Below, piece by piece: positions 1 through 5,186 of a stretch of DNA of 5,665 nucleotides. This stretch comes from Clostridiales bacterium (lineage in GTDB: Bacteria; Bacillota; Clostridia; Oscillospirales; QAMX01), in the NCBI GenBank assembly GCA_016285815.1, contig JAEERN010000109.1, positions 1 through 5,665 on the forward strand, read 5' to 3'. Position numbers and translations under genes: made by a program. The notes under the pieces are model-generated. The model was not told the DNA's origin. It saw only the letters and a list, made by a program, of their open reading frames with translations, and made no database searches. How positions within the stretch are numbered: the stretch's first letter is position 1; every line of letters starts with the position of its first letter.

Positions 1-1
1 C

Positions 2-94
2 GGCGCGCTGGACGGCGGCGGGCGCGTCCGTCTGCGCCTCGACGGCGCGGAGATCCTGGCCGAGACCGGCGGCCCGCGGAAAAAGCCTCTCTGA
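2..94 (+). CDS. C-terminal end of an unrecognised protein (partial, 5' end outside window)
   Basis: The frame beginning at base 2 is open from the window edge to a TGA at 92-94 and gives 30 residues ending in GGPRKKPL. Nearly every codon ends in G or C, as in the clear genes of this window. The other two plus frames are Arg-rich or of poor composition and run on without sense, so this frame is the likely coding one. The fragment includes the stretch RVRLRLDGAEI, which looks like two beta strands joined by a turn, and ends in a basic tail. I do not recognise the family and assign no function. It points the same way as the DUF4830-like gene, whose start is 72 bases downstream. No convincing terminator is visible between them, so read-through is possible. 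Confidence 0.55.
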   Translation, partial: GALDGGGRVRLRLDGAEILAETGGPRKKPL

Positions 95-101
95 GGGCCT
101 G

Positions 102-130
102 TCATATCGCCCCTTCTCCCGGAATACGAT
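102..130 (+). promoter_or_regulatory. Candidate sigma-E-type (sporulation) promoter
   Basis: The -35-like element TCATATC (102-108) is followed by 14 bases and then AATACGAT (123-130). The mother-cell sigma-E consensus known from Bacillus is about KMATATT, 13-15 bases, CATACAMT. The -10 matches at six of eight positions and the spacing fits. No good sigma-A promoter lies in this gap: TACGAT at 125-130 has no TTGACA-like partner 17 bases upstream. If used, transcription would begin about 30 bases before the DUF4830-like start codon. This is pattern matching by eye only. Confidence 0.35.
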
Positions 131-152
131 GTAGCGAGAACAGTGATCACCG

Positions 153-157
153 GGAGG
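153..157 (+). promoter_or_regulatory. Ribosome binding site GGAGG of the DUF4830-like gene
   Basis: GGAGG lies nine bases before the ATG at 167 and decides the start. An upstream in-frame GTG at 143 has no such site before it, and the Shine-Dalgarno sequence would lie inside the longer reading frame. Confidence 0.75.
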
Positions 158-166
158 AGACCCAAT

Positions 167-832
167 ATGTTTGTTGTTTCAGCAAAAATGGACAAAAAGA
201 AGCTGGCGGCCATCCTGGTCTGTCTGGCGGTGGCCGCCGTCGTCATCGTCCTCGTCGTCTCCGGCGGCTGCGGGCCGTCCGGCCGGGAAGACGCGCCCCT
301 TCCCGCCGAGACCTCCGCCGGGGCGCCGGATCGGGCCGGACTGCTCAGGGTCCTGAAGCGGGCGCGCGTGGACTCGTCGGAAAAAGCGGCGGCTCTGCTG
401 TCCGAGCTGGGCTGGACCGTGGATCCCGTCCCCGCCGAGGTCGCCGAGGTCGTCATCCCCGAGCAGTTCTCCGACGTCTACGCCCGCTATAACGAGATCC
501 AGAAGGCACAGGACATGGATCTGTCCGACTGCCGCGGCAAAACGGTGACCCGGTACACGTTCCGCGTCACCGGTCACCCCAGCGGCGAAGAAGAGGTCTG
601 CGCCACGCTGCTGGTGCTGGGCCGGAAGGTGGTGGGCGGCGACGTCTGCGCCGCCCGGCTGGACGGCTTCATGCACGGTCTGCTCCCCTCGGACTATACC
701 GCCGCGCGGGACACGGCGGTCACGGACGACGCCGACTCCGCCGCCGCGGACGTCCCGCCCGAGGAAGAGGCCGCGGCCACGGCCGACCCGGACGCCGCCC
801 GGGAAGCGGACAGCATGCTGCCGAGCAACTGA
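167..832 (+). CDS. DUF4830-like membrane-anchored protein
   Basis: This 221-residue protein starts with MFVVSAKMDKKK, followed by one hydrophobic segment (about residues 13-32) and a globular domain (about 55-175). The conserved-looking signatures are IPEQFSDVYARYNEIQKAQ, RGKTVTRYTF and GGDVCAARLDGFMHGL. I recognise this pattern as the DUF4830 family of Clostridia, whose biochemical role is unknown. The positive residues before the hydrophobic segment predict a short cytoplasmic N-terminus and an extracytoplasmic domain. Cys35 follows the segment (VSGGC), but the -3 residue is Ser, so this is not a good lipobox and a membrane anchor is more likely than a lipoprotein. Residues about 185-221 form an Ala/Asp/Glu-rich, probably disordered acidic tail. 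The start at 167 is chosen from the GGAGG site. A sigma-E-like promoter upstream hints at expression during sporulation, but this is inference. A terminator follows 29 bases after the stop. Confidence 0.75.
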   Translation: MFVVSAKMDKKKLAAILVCLAVAAVVIVLVVSGGCGPSGREDAPLPAETSAGAPDRAGLLRVLKRARVDSSEKAAALLSELGWTVDPVPAEVAEVVIPEQFSDVYARYNEIQKAQDMDLSDCRGKTVTRYTFRVTGHPSGEEEVCATLLVLGRKVVGGDVCAARLDGFMHGLLPSDYTAARDTAVTDDADSAAADVPPEEEAAATADPDAAREADSMLPSN

Positions 833-861
833 AAAAGCCCCCCTTTCCGGGACGGCACGGG

Positions 862-899
862 AAAGGCCGCGGACGACGGACGTCCGCGGCCTTTTTATT
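862..899 (+). terminator. Strong intrinsic terminator of the DUF4830-like gene
   Basis: There is a perfect 14-bp stem: AAAGGCCGCGGACG (862-875) pairs with CGTCCGCGGCCTTT (881-894) around a five-base loop (876-880). The stem runs into TTTTTATT (892-899). It ends the plus-strand gene. It also lies 28 bases beyond the stop of the convergent minus-strand gene. In that direction the tail has only three Ts before CCCG, so termination there would be weaker. Confidence 0.88.
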
Positions 900-922
900 C
901 TGTTTTGCGTGCGCGCCCCCGT

Positions 923-3283
923 TCAGGCGTTTTCCGCCCGGGGCTTCAGCTCGTGGACGGCCTTGACGCGGGCCTCCGTCAGGATATACCGCGCGTGCCG
1001 GTCGTCGTCCGTGTCGAACTCGAACTGTCCCCAGATCAGCTGGCGGCACCGCTCTTCGTCCACGGGCTCGCCCTCGCCGGCGACGGTCTCCAGCAGATGG
1101 AAGCTCCCGTCGTAGTGCTTCAGCTCTCTGCCGCCCTCGTAGACCAGAAGGTCCCCGCCCTCGGCCGTGAAGCGGAAGCTCAGCTGACCGTAGATCCGAA
1201 GGTCCCGCATGCGGCCGCAGCCCGGCTCTCCCACCCGGATGCGGAAGCGGAGCGGCTCCGGCACGGTCACGCCGGGGAACTGCCGGTCCCAGATGACGAC
1301 GGGGGCGTGGCGGATCAGCCCGGCCTCCGGCCCCTCGGCGGCCTCCCGGCCCACCTGGCCCGCCTCGGTGCGGACGGCGCGGTCGCAGTACATCAGATCG
1401 TTGGACCGGACCGCAAGCTCCGTCAGCCGCCAGCCGGTCTCCGTCTCTTCCAGATGCCAGTTGGAAAACTCGTCCCGCATCCGCCGGCGCAGCTCCTCCG
1501 GGATCGCCGCCTCCCGGCGGAAGCGGCCCCACCGGCGCACCAGATCGAGGTATTCCCCGAACAGGCCGTGATCGCCGACGAAGACCAGCGCCGAGCCCGC
1601 GTCGTAGGCCACGGCCCGGGACAGGATGAACTCCATGTTCTCCGGCGGCGTCGCCTCCCAGCGGCCGTCCGCCGCACAGATCTGATACCAGCCGGTCATG
1701 CGCGGGATCAGATTGCGGCGGAAAAACTCCTGATTGCACTCGCGGTGGGCCGTCTGGCCGCCGCGCCGGGCCTGGTCGTACCACGGCTCGCCCCAGTTGC
1801 AGTAAGAGAACGCGTGCCAGAGATAGTTGGACGTATTGCTGCCGTCGCTGAGCAGCTCGCTGCCCACGACGTCGAACACGCGCTTGACGAACTTGCACCG
1901 CGCGTACGTGCCGTGGCCCGTAAAGGAGCAGCCCTCCAGCCCGTCGAAGCTCATCCGGCGGATCCCGCAGTCCCGGATCAGCCGCCCCAGGGCGTCCGCC
2001 ATCTCGTCCTGCAGGACGATATCGGGGAAGACCACGCCGTACCCGTGGTCCACCAGCCGCCGGACCGCCTCGCCGCGCGCGTGGGGCGCGGGGACCGTGC
2101 CGAAGGCGCCGCGGACGCAGCCGGACAGCGTCGCCGTTTTGGCGTCGAACGCCTCATAGGTGATCAGCTCGTCCCCGATGCGGAAGACGTTCAGCGTCGT
2201 GCGCTTTTCATAGTTCGTGTTCCGGGAAAGCCGGATCTCGGCGTCGTCCGGGCCGAGGTCCGCGGCCAGCGCCGCGACGTCCATCACCAGCAGGCGCTCG
2301 TGGGGCACGGGCGAGACGTAGGGGTCGTTGGGGCGGATGAAGTTCGAAAGCGAGTGCGCTCCGATCAGGATCCCGCTCCTGCGGGCCCGCTCCGCCAGAG
2401 CGGCGACCTCCGCCTCGCCGCCCGGGAAGTTCCGGCGGTCCACCGTGAAATGGCCCCACCGGTCGATCACGTCGTCGAAATAGACGCAGCTGACCCCGGC
2501 CCGCTCCGCCGCGGCGATCCTCTCCTCGTTGGTCATGGGCCGGTCCAGGATCAGATAATACGAGGACACGCGCTTGTCGGTCTTGGCGTACTGCCCGAGA
2601 TACGTGGGATGCGGAAGGCCCTCGGCCAGCTCCATCCGGCCGATGCGGTCCAAAAGCTCGTCCGCGCTGTCCGCGCAGAGCAGGGCCGCGGCGGCCCCCT
2701 CCGGCCGCGCGTCCGGTCCGAGCTCCGCCCGGACCGGCATCTCGATGTGAGCGTCCAGCCCGTCGGGGCCCTTCAGTTCGAAGGCGTTGGTCCCGACGGC
2801 GTCCGCGGACCGGTCCCGGACGAAGCACTGCAGGATCCCGCCGTCCCCCTGCCGCTCGGCAGCCGCGTCGGACGGCCGCAGTCCCAGTCCCGTCCGGTCC
2901 TCCCGGATGGACAGGCCGTTCCCCTCCTCCACCTTGGGCATCAGAGACTGGAGACAGACCGCCGAGCCGTCCCCGTACCACCCCGCGCCGAGGACCTCGC
3001 CGAACTCGCGCGCGCCGGTCCGGTACGGGCCGAACAGAAAGCCGTCCGTCCCCGCCGGGACCGAGAGCAGCTCGATCCGCCAGTACCCGTCCTTTTCCTC
3101 CAGCGCCAGCTCGCAGACCCCGCAGGGATAGCGAACCGCCGCGCGGCCGCCCCTCTGCTCCGCGCCCTCGGGCGCATAGGCGATCCCCTGCCGGACCAGG
3201 ATCCCGACAGGCGAAAGGCGGATCCGCTCCCGTCCGTCCGAAAGGACGATCCACCCCTGTTCGTTCATGGTAAGACGACTCAT
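923..3283 (-). CDS. Probable cytoplasmic TIM-barrel glycoside-hydrolase-like protein with an inserted beta-module
   Basis: This 786-residue protein has no signal peptide. Residues about 1-190 look beta-rich, like the N-terminal sandwich of many carbohydrate-active enzymes. Residues about 225-590 show the alternating strand and helix pattern of a TIM barrel, with strand ends SCVYFDDVID (265-274), IRRMSFDGLEG (441-451) and SELLSDGSN (475-483). Acidic residues there (D270, D271, D447, E450, D480) are candidate catalytic groups, not proven ones. A beta-module (about 330-412) interrupts the barrel and carries FRIGDELITYEAF and LSGCVRGAFGT. Residues about 610-786 form a second beta-rich domain (VVIWDRQFPGV, LRFRIRVG), possibly carbohydrate-binding. 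Substrate and exact family are unknown. Lack of a signal peptide suggests it acts on imported saccharides. The start at 3283 has AAAGGGG seven bases upstream, whereas the in-frame ATG at 3301 overlaps that site. It lies 109 bases after the PAP2 gene and may share its transcript. Confidence 0.72.
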   Translation of the reverse strand: MSRLTMNEQGWIVLSDGRERIRLSPVGILVRQGIAYAPEGAEQRGGRAAVRYPCGVCELALEEKDGYWRIELLSVPAGTDGFLFGPYRTGAREFGEVLGAGWYGDGSAVCLQSLMPKVEEGNGLSIREDRTGLGLRPSDAAAERQGDGGILQCFVRDRSADAVGTNAFELKGPDGLDAHIEMPVRAELGPDARPEGAAAALLCADSADELLDRIGRMELAEGLPHPTYLGQYAKTDKRVSSYYLILDRPMTNEERIAAAERAGVSCVYFDDVIDRWGHFTVDRRNFPGGEAEVAALAERARRSGILIGAHSLSNFIRPNDPYVSPVPHERLLVMDVAALAADLGPDDAEIRLSRNTNYEKRTTLNVFRIGDELITYEAFDAKTATLSGCVRGAFGTVPAPHARGEAVRRLVDHGYGVVFPDIVLQDEMADALGRLIRDCGIRRMSFDGLEGCSFTGHGTYARCKFVKRVFDVVGSELLSDGSNTSNYLWHAFSYCNWGEPWYDQARRGGQTAHRECNQEFFRRNLIPRMTGWYQICAADGRWEATPPENMEFILSRAVAYDAGSALVFVGDHGLFGEYLDLVRRWGRFRREAAIPEELRRRMRDEFSNWHLEETETGWRLTELAVRSNDLMYCDRAVRTEAGQVGREAAEGPEAGLIRHAPVVIWDRQFPGVTVPEPLRFRIRVGEPGCGRMRDLRIYGQLSFRFTAEGGDLLVYEGGRELKHYDGSFHLLETVAGEGEPVDEERCRQLIWGQFEFDTDDDRHARYILTEARVKAVHELKPRAENA

Positions 3284-3290
3284 CCCGCCG

Positions 3291-3297
3291 CCCCTTT
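3291..3297 (-). promoter_or_regulatory. Ribosome binding site AAAGGGG for the 786-residue protein
   Basis: AAAGGGG is read on the minus strand seven bases before the ATG at 3283. It supports that start over the ATG at 3301, which lies just upstream of this site, and over the ATG at 3268, which has no purine-rich site before it. Confidence 0.7.
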
Positions 3298-3319
3298 CCA
3301 AATTTCTTTTTTCATCAAA

Positions 3320-3369
3320 CGCCCGGCCGCGGGGCGCGGCCCGAAGCCGGCGTCCCCGCAGACCGGGCG
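3320..3369 (-). other. Three-tier inverted repeat between the PAP2 gene and the 786-residue protein gene
   Basis: Three nested stems are visible: 3320-3326 with 3363-3369 (7 bp, all G/C), 3329-3334 with 3354-3359 (6 bp), and 3337-3340 with 3346-3349 (4 bp, five-base loop). On the minus strand the transcript continues GUUUGAUGAAAA, which is a poor U-tract. It could be a leaky terminator, an mRNA stability element or a leader structure. In GC-rich DNA some pairing arises by chance, so its function is uncertain. The rest of the 109-base gap shows no promoter I would defend. Confidence 0.4.
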
Positions 3370-3392
3370 CTCTCGTCCCGTTCCCGCCGCGT

Positions 3393-4304
3393 TCAATCCT
3401 TCGGAAGCGGAGCCGTTCCCTCGGAAAGCTCCTTCCAGTGGATCTTGCAGTAGTACTTCCCGTCGATGGGCGGGTATTTGTCCCCCACCCGCGCCTCGTT
3501 CTGGCAGTGATACTCCCCGTGATAGGCGCAGCGCAGGGCCTCTTCGCCGCCCTCGGTCAGCAGCATGCCGAAGGAAACGCCCCAGAACGCGACCACCGCC
3601 GCCAGCACGAGTCCGACGCCGAGAGCGGACGGGAGCTTCTTTTTGAACAGCCGCTCCGCGTCGATCCGGTCGTCCAGTCCGCGTTTTTCCAGGAACCCCA
3701 CCGCCAGGTCGGCCAGCACATAGCCGCAGGCCCCCGCCAGCGAGCCCACCAGGAACCCGGCCAGCACGTCCGTGGCGTAGTGGACCATGAGATAGACCCG
3801 CGAGGCGGCCACCAGCACGCCCAGCACCGGGAAGATCCAGGCAACGCCGCGGCGGCCCTTTTTCATCAGGCAGAGGAACACCGCCGTTCCGATCTCAAAG
3901 GCCGCGGTCACGTGGCCCGACGGGAAGGAATAGTCCGATTCGGACAGCATCCCCGCGCCCACGTACCAGCGCCAATAGTCGGGATCCGCCTGCAGCGTGT
4001 TGTACGGGCGGATCCTCAGCGCCAGCGGCTTGACGGCCAGATTGGTCACGACGGTCCCGATGGCCACCGCGAACACGACGGAGAGGCCGAGCTTCCGGGT
4101 GCGCCGGAAGCAGCACAGCAGGACCCCCAGAAGCGCCATGGGGATGACGAAGGCCTCGTCGCCCAGCGATGTGAAGATCTTGGCCAGAACGGTCAGAAAC
4201 CCGTTCTGGATCGAGCCGAAAAAGGCAAAAACGCCATAGTCGAATGCGGCGAAGGTCTGGTCCAGCGATTGGCCCAGCGTCGCGGTCAGCATGATCGGTG
4301 TCAT
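3393..4304 (-). CDS. PAP2-family membrane phosphatase with a Cys/His-containing C-terminal tail
   Basis: This 303-residue integral membrane protein has the complete phosphatidic acid phosphatase type 2 signature: K92-x6-R99P100 (KPLALRIRP), P128SGH131, and S168R169-x5-H175-x3-D179. Such enzymes remove phosphate from lipid phosphates such as phosphatidic acid, phosphatidylglycerol phosphate or undecaprenyl pyrophosphate, and the sequence does not show which. I count about six core membrane segments between residues 21 and 204. A basic loop (EKRGLDD...KKK) and a seventh segment (about 226-248) follow, placing the last 55 residues outside if the active site is outside as usual. That tail holds C259-x2-H262, H266, C267, C286-x2-H289, a possible metal knuckle or disulfide site. 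The start at 4304 has GGAGGG six bases upstream. An in-frame ATG at 4355 lies upstream of the predicted -10 box and cannot be in that transcript. Confidence 0.9.
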   Translation of the reverse strand: MTPIMLTATLGQSLDQTFAAFDYGVFAFFGSIQNGFLTVLAKIFTSLGDEAFVIPMALLGVLLCCFRRTRKLGLSVVFAVAIGTVVTNLAVKPLALRIRPYNTLQADPDYWRWYVGAGMLSESDYSFPSGHVTAAFEIGTAVFLCLMKKGRRGVAWIFPVLGVLVAASRVYLMVHYATDVLAGFLVGSLAGACGYVLADLAVGFLEKRGLDDRIDAERLFKKKLPSALGVGLVLAAVVAFWGVSFGMLLTEGGEEALRCAYHGEYHCQNEARVGDKYPPIDGKYYCKIHWKELSEGTAPLPKD

Positions 4305-4310
4305 CTCGTT

Positions 4311-4316
4311 CCCTCC
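4311..4316 (-). promoter_or_regulatory. Ribosome binding site GGAGGG of the PAP2 gene
   Basis: GGAGGG on the minus strand lies six bases before the ATG at 4304 and fixes the start of the PAP2 protein at MTPIMLT. Confidence 0.8.
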
Positions 4317-4345
4317 GTGACGGTGCGATTTCTTCCAACTTTTAT

Positions 4346-4374
4346 AGTATAGCACCGCCGCCCGAAAAAGGCAA
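4346..4374 (-). promoter_or_regulatory. Sigma-A-type promoter of the PAP2 gene
   Basis: On the minus strand, TTGCCT (4374-4369; four of six bases match TTGACA) is followed by a 17-base spacer and TATACT (4351-4346; five of six match TATAAT). Spacing is optimal. The predicted start of transcription, near 4339, gives a leader of about 35 bases before the ATG at 4304. Its -35 box directly abuts the stem of the sleB terminator. Confidence 0.75.
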
Positions 4375-4402
4375 GAGAAAAGCGGCCCGCGCCGCTTTTC
4401 TC
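4365..4402 (-). terminator. Intrinsic terminator of sleB
   Basis: There is a perfect 12-bp stem, GAGAAAAGCGGC (4375-4386) with GCCGCTTTTCTC (4391-4402), and a four-base loop. On the minus strand it follows the sleB stop by 34 bases. The tail reads TTGCCTTTTT, with U-rich bases also inside the descending arm. It insulates sleB from the PAP2 gene promoter, which overlaps the tail. Confidence 0.8.
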
Positions 4403-4410
4403 CTCTGTTT

Positions 4411-4424
4411 CCGGTCCGGACCGG
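4411..4424. repeat. Perfect 14-bp palindrome just after sleB
   Basis: CCGGTCCGGACCGG reads the same on both strands. It lies between the sleB stop codon (4437-4439) and the sleB terminator stem (4375-4402). It has no A-tract or T-tract of its own. It may be a protein-binding dyad, or it may be chance in GC-rich DNA. Confidence 0.35.
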
Positions 4425-4436
4425 GATCCGCCTCGC

Positions 4437-5120
4437 TCACCGGCAGAAATAGTGCGCGCCGATGACGGTGCTCACCGGCCGGGACCGCATCCACGCGTTG
4501 CTGGTCTTGGCCGGGTTGTAATAGTACAGACAGCCGTAGGTGGGATCATAGCCGTTGTAGGCCTCCACGGCGGCGCGGGTACATCCGGACGGCACCGGCG
4601 TGGACCAGAACTGGCCGTTGGACACCGCCTCGAACGCGCCGGACTGATACACGACGCCCGACACGGAGTTCGGGAACGACGGGTGCGCCACCCGGTTCAT
4701 GACGACGGCGCCGATGGCCACCTGTCCCAGATAGCTCTCGCCGCGGCCCTCCGCGGCGATGATCCGGGCCAGCAGCGCGATCTCGGCGGAATACCCCGCC
4801 GAGCCCGAGGCGGCGGAGTCGCTCAGACCCATGGCGGCCAGCGTCTTCGCCCCCGCGATCCCGTCCTCGGCCAGGCCGTTCTTCCGCTGGAACCAGCGCA
4901 CGGCCTTGTCCGTCTCCGGCCCGAAGACCCCGTCCACCGCGCCGCCGTAATAGCCCCAGGTCTTCAGCTTCTGCTGGATCTTCTCCACCATGCCGCCGGT
5001 ATCGCCGCGCCGATAGCTGGCCTCGCTCCCGGCCGGCGCCGCGGCCAGCACCAGCGCCGCGCACAGCGCGGCCAGCGCGGCCCGGCGCAGGACGGAGCCG
5101 ATTCGTCTGTGCTTCATCAT
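4437..5120 (-). CDS. sleB: Spore cortex-lytic enzyme SleB
   Basis: This 227-residue exported protein has a basic, hydrophobic signal peptide (about 1-34, likely cleavage after SEA). A peptidoglycan-binding type 1 domain follows (about 37-98; YYGGAVDGVFGPETDKAV, FQRKNGLAEDGI). A SleB/hydrolase_2 catalytic domain covers about 112-227. Glu124 in AAEGRGE matches the catalytic glutamate of the family's E-A-R-G-E motif, with Gly in place of Ala. GQVAIGAVVMNRV and YYYNPAKT are further family hallmarks. SleB is a lytic transglycosylase specific for cortex muramic-delta-lactam; it is made in the forespore and depolymerises cortex at germination. It is shorter than the 305-residue Bacillus subtilis protein because the linker is brief. 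ATGs at 5120 and 5117 are both possible starts behind AGAGGGG (5133-5127). The usual partner ypeB is not adjacent: a terminator and the PAP2 gene follow. It lies 66 bases after dpaB. Confidence 0.9.
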   Translation of the reverse strand: MMKHRRIGSVLRRAALAALCAALVLAAAPAGSEASYRRGDTGGMVEKIQQKLKTWGYYGGAVDGVFGPETDKAVRWFQRKNGLAEDGIAGAKTLAAMGLSDSAASGSAGYSAEIALLARIIAAEGRGESYLGQVAIGAVVMNRVAHPSFPNSVSGVVYQSGAFEAVSNGQFWSTPVPSGCTRAAVEAYNGYDPTYGCLYYYNPAKTSNAWMRSRPVSTVIGAHYFCR

Positions 5121-5126
5121 TCAGGA

Positions 5127-5133
5127 CCCCTCT
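5127..5133 (-). promoter_or_regulatory. Ribosome binding site AGAGGGG of sleB
   Basis: AGAGGGG on the minus strand ends six bases before the ATG at 5120 and nine before the second ATG at 5117, so it cannot decide between the two adjacent start codons. Confidence 0.6.
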
Positions 5134-5186
5134 TCCATGGATTCGCCTTAGTGTTTCCCTTCGCCGGGGCCCTTATTCCGTTTTTT

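Noticed and set aside
95..117. GGGC/GCCC inverted repeat after the first partial gene
   Set aside because: The stem is only four base pairs and there is no T-tract, so it is not a credible terminator.
236..262. Apparent GTC/ATC-rich triplet repeat
   Set aside because: It is explained by the run of Val, Ile and Leu codons in the membrane segment of the DUF4830-like protein under strong GC3 bias.
263..274. Lipobox-like Cys at the end of the hydrophobic segment of the DUF4830-like protein (VSGGC)
   Set aside because: The position three residues before Cys is Ser rather than Leu, Val or Ile, so lipid attachment is not well supported.
905..3646. A 913-codon open frame on the plus strand opposite the 786-residue protein gene and part of the PAP2 gene
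   Set aside because: It is rich in Arg, Pro and Ala with no recognisable domain, and it overlaps two minus-strand genes that have ribosome binding sites and family motifs. Long antisense frames without stops are expected in DNA this GC-rich.
3267..4352. A 361-codon plus-strand open frame opposite the PAP2 gene
   Set aside because: Its composition is His-, Arg- and Gln-rich and unlike a folded protein, and it is fully antisense to a gene with a complete PAP2 catalytic signature.
5149..5178. Possible sigma-G promoter for sleB (GAATA at 5178-5174, 18 bases, AACACTA at 5155-5149)
   Set aside because: The -35 and spacing fit, but the -10 matches only three of the five defined positions of CATNNTA. 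That is too weak to annotate, although a forespore promoter in this gap is expected.
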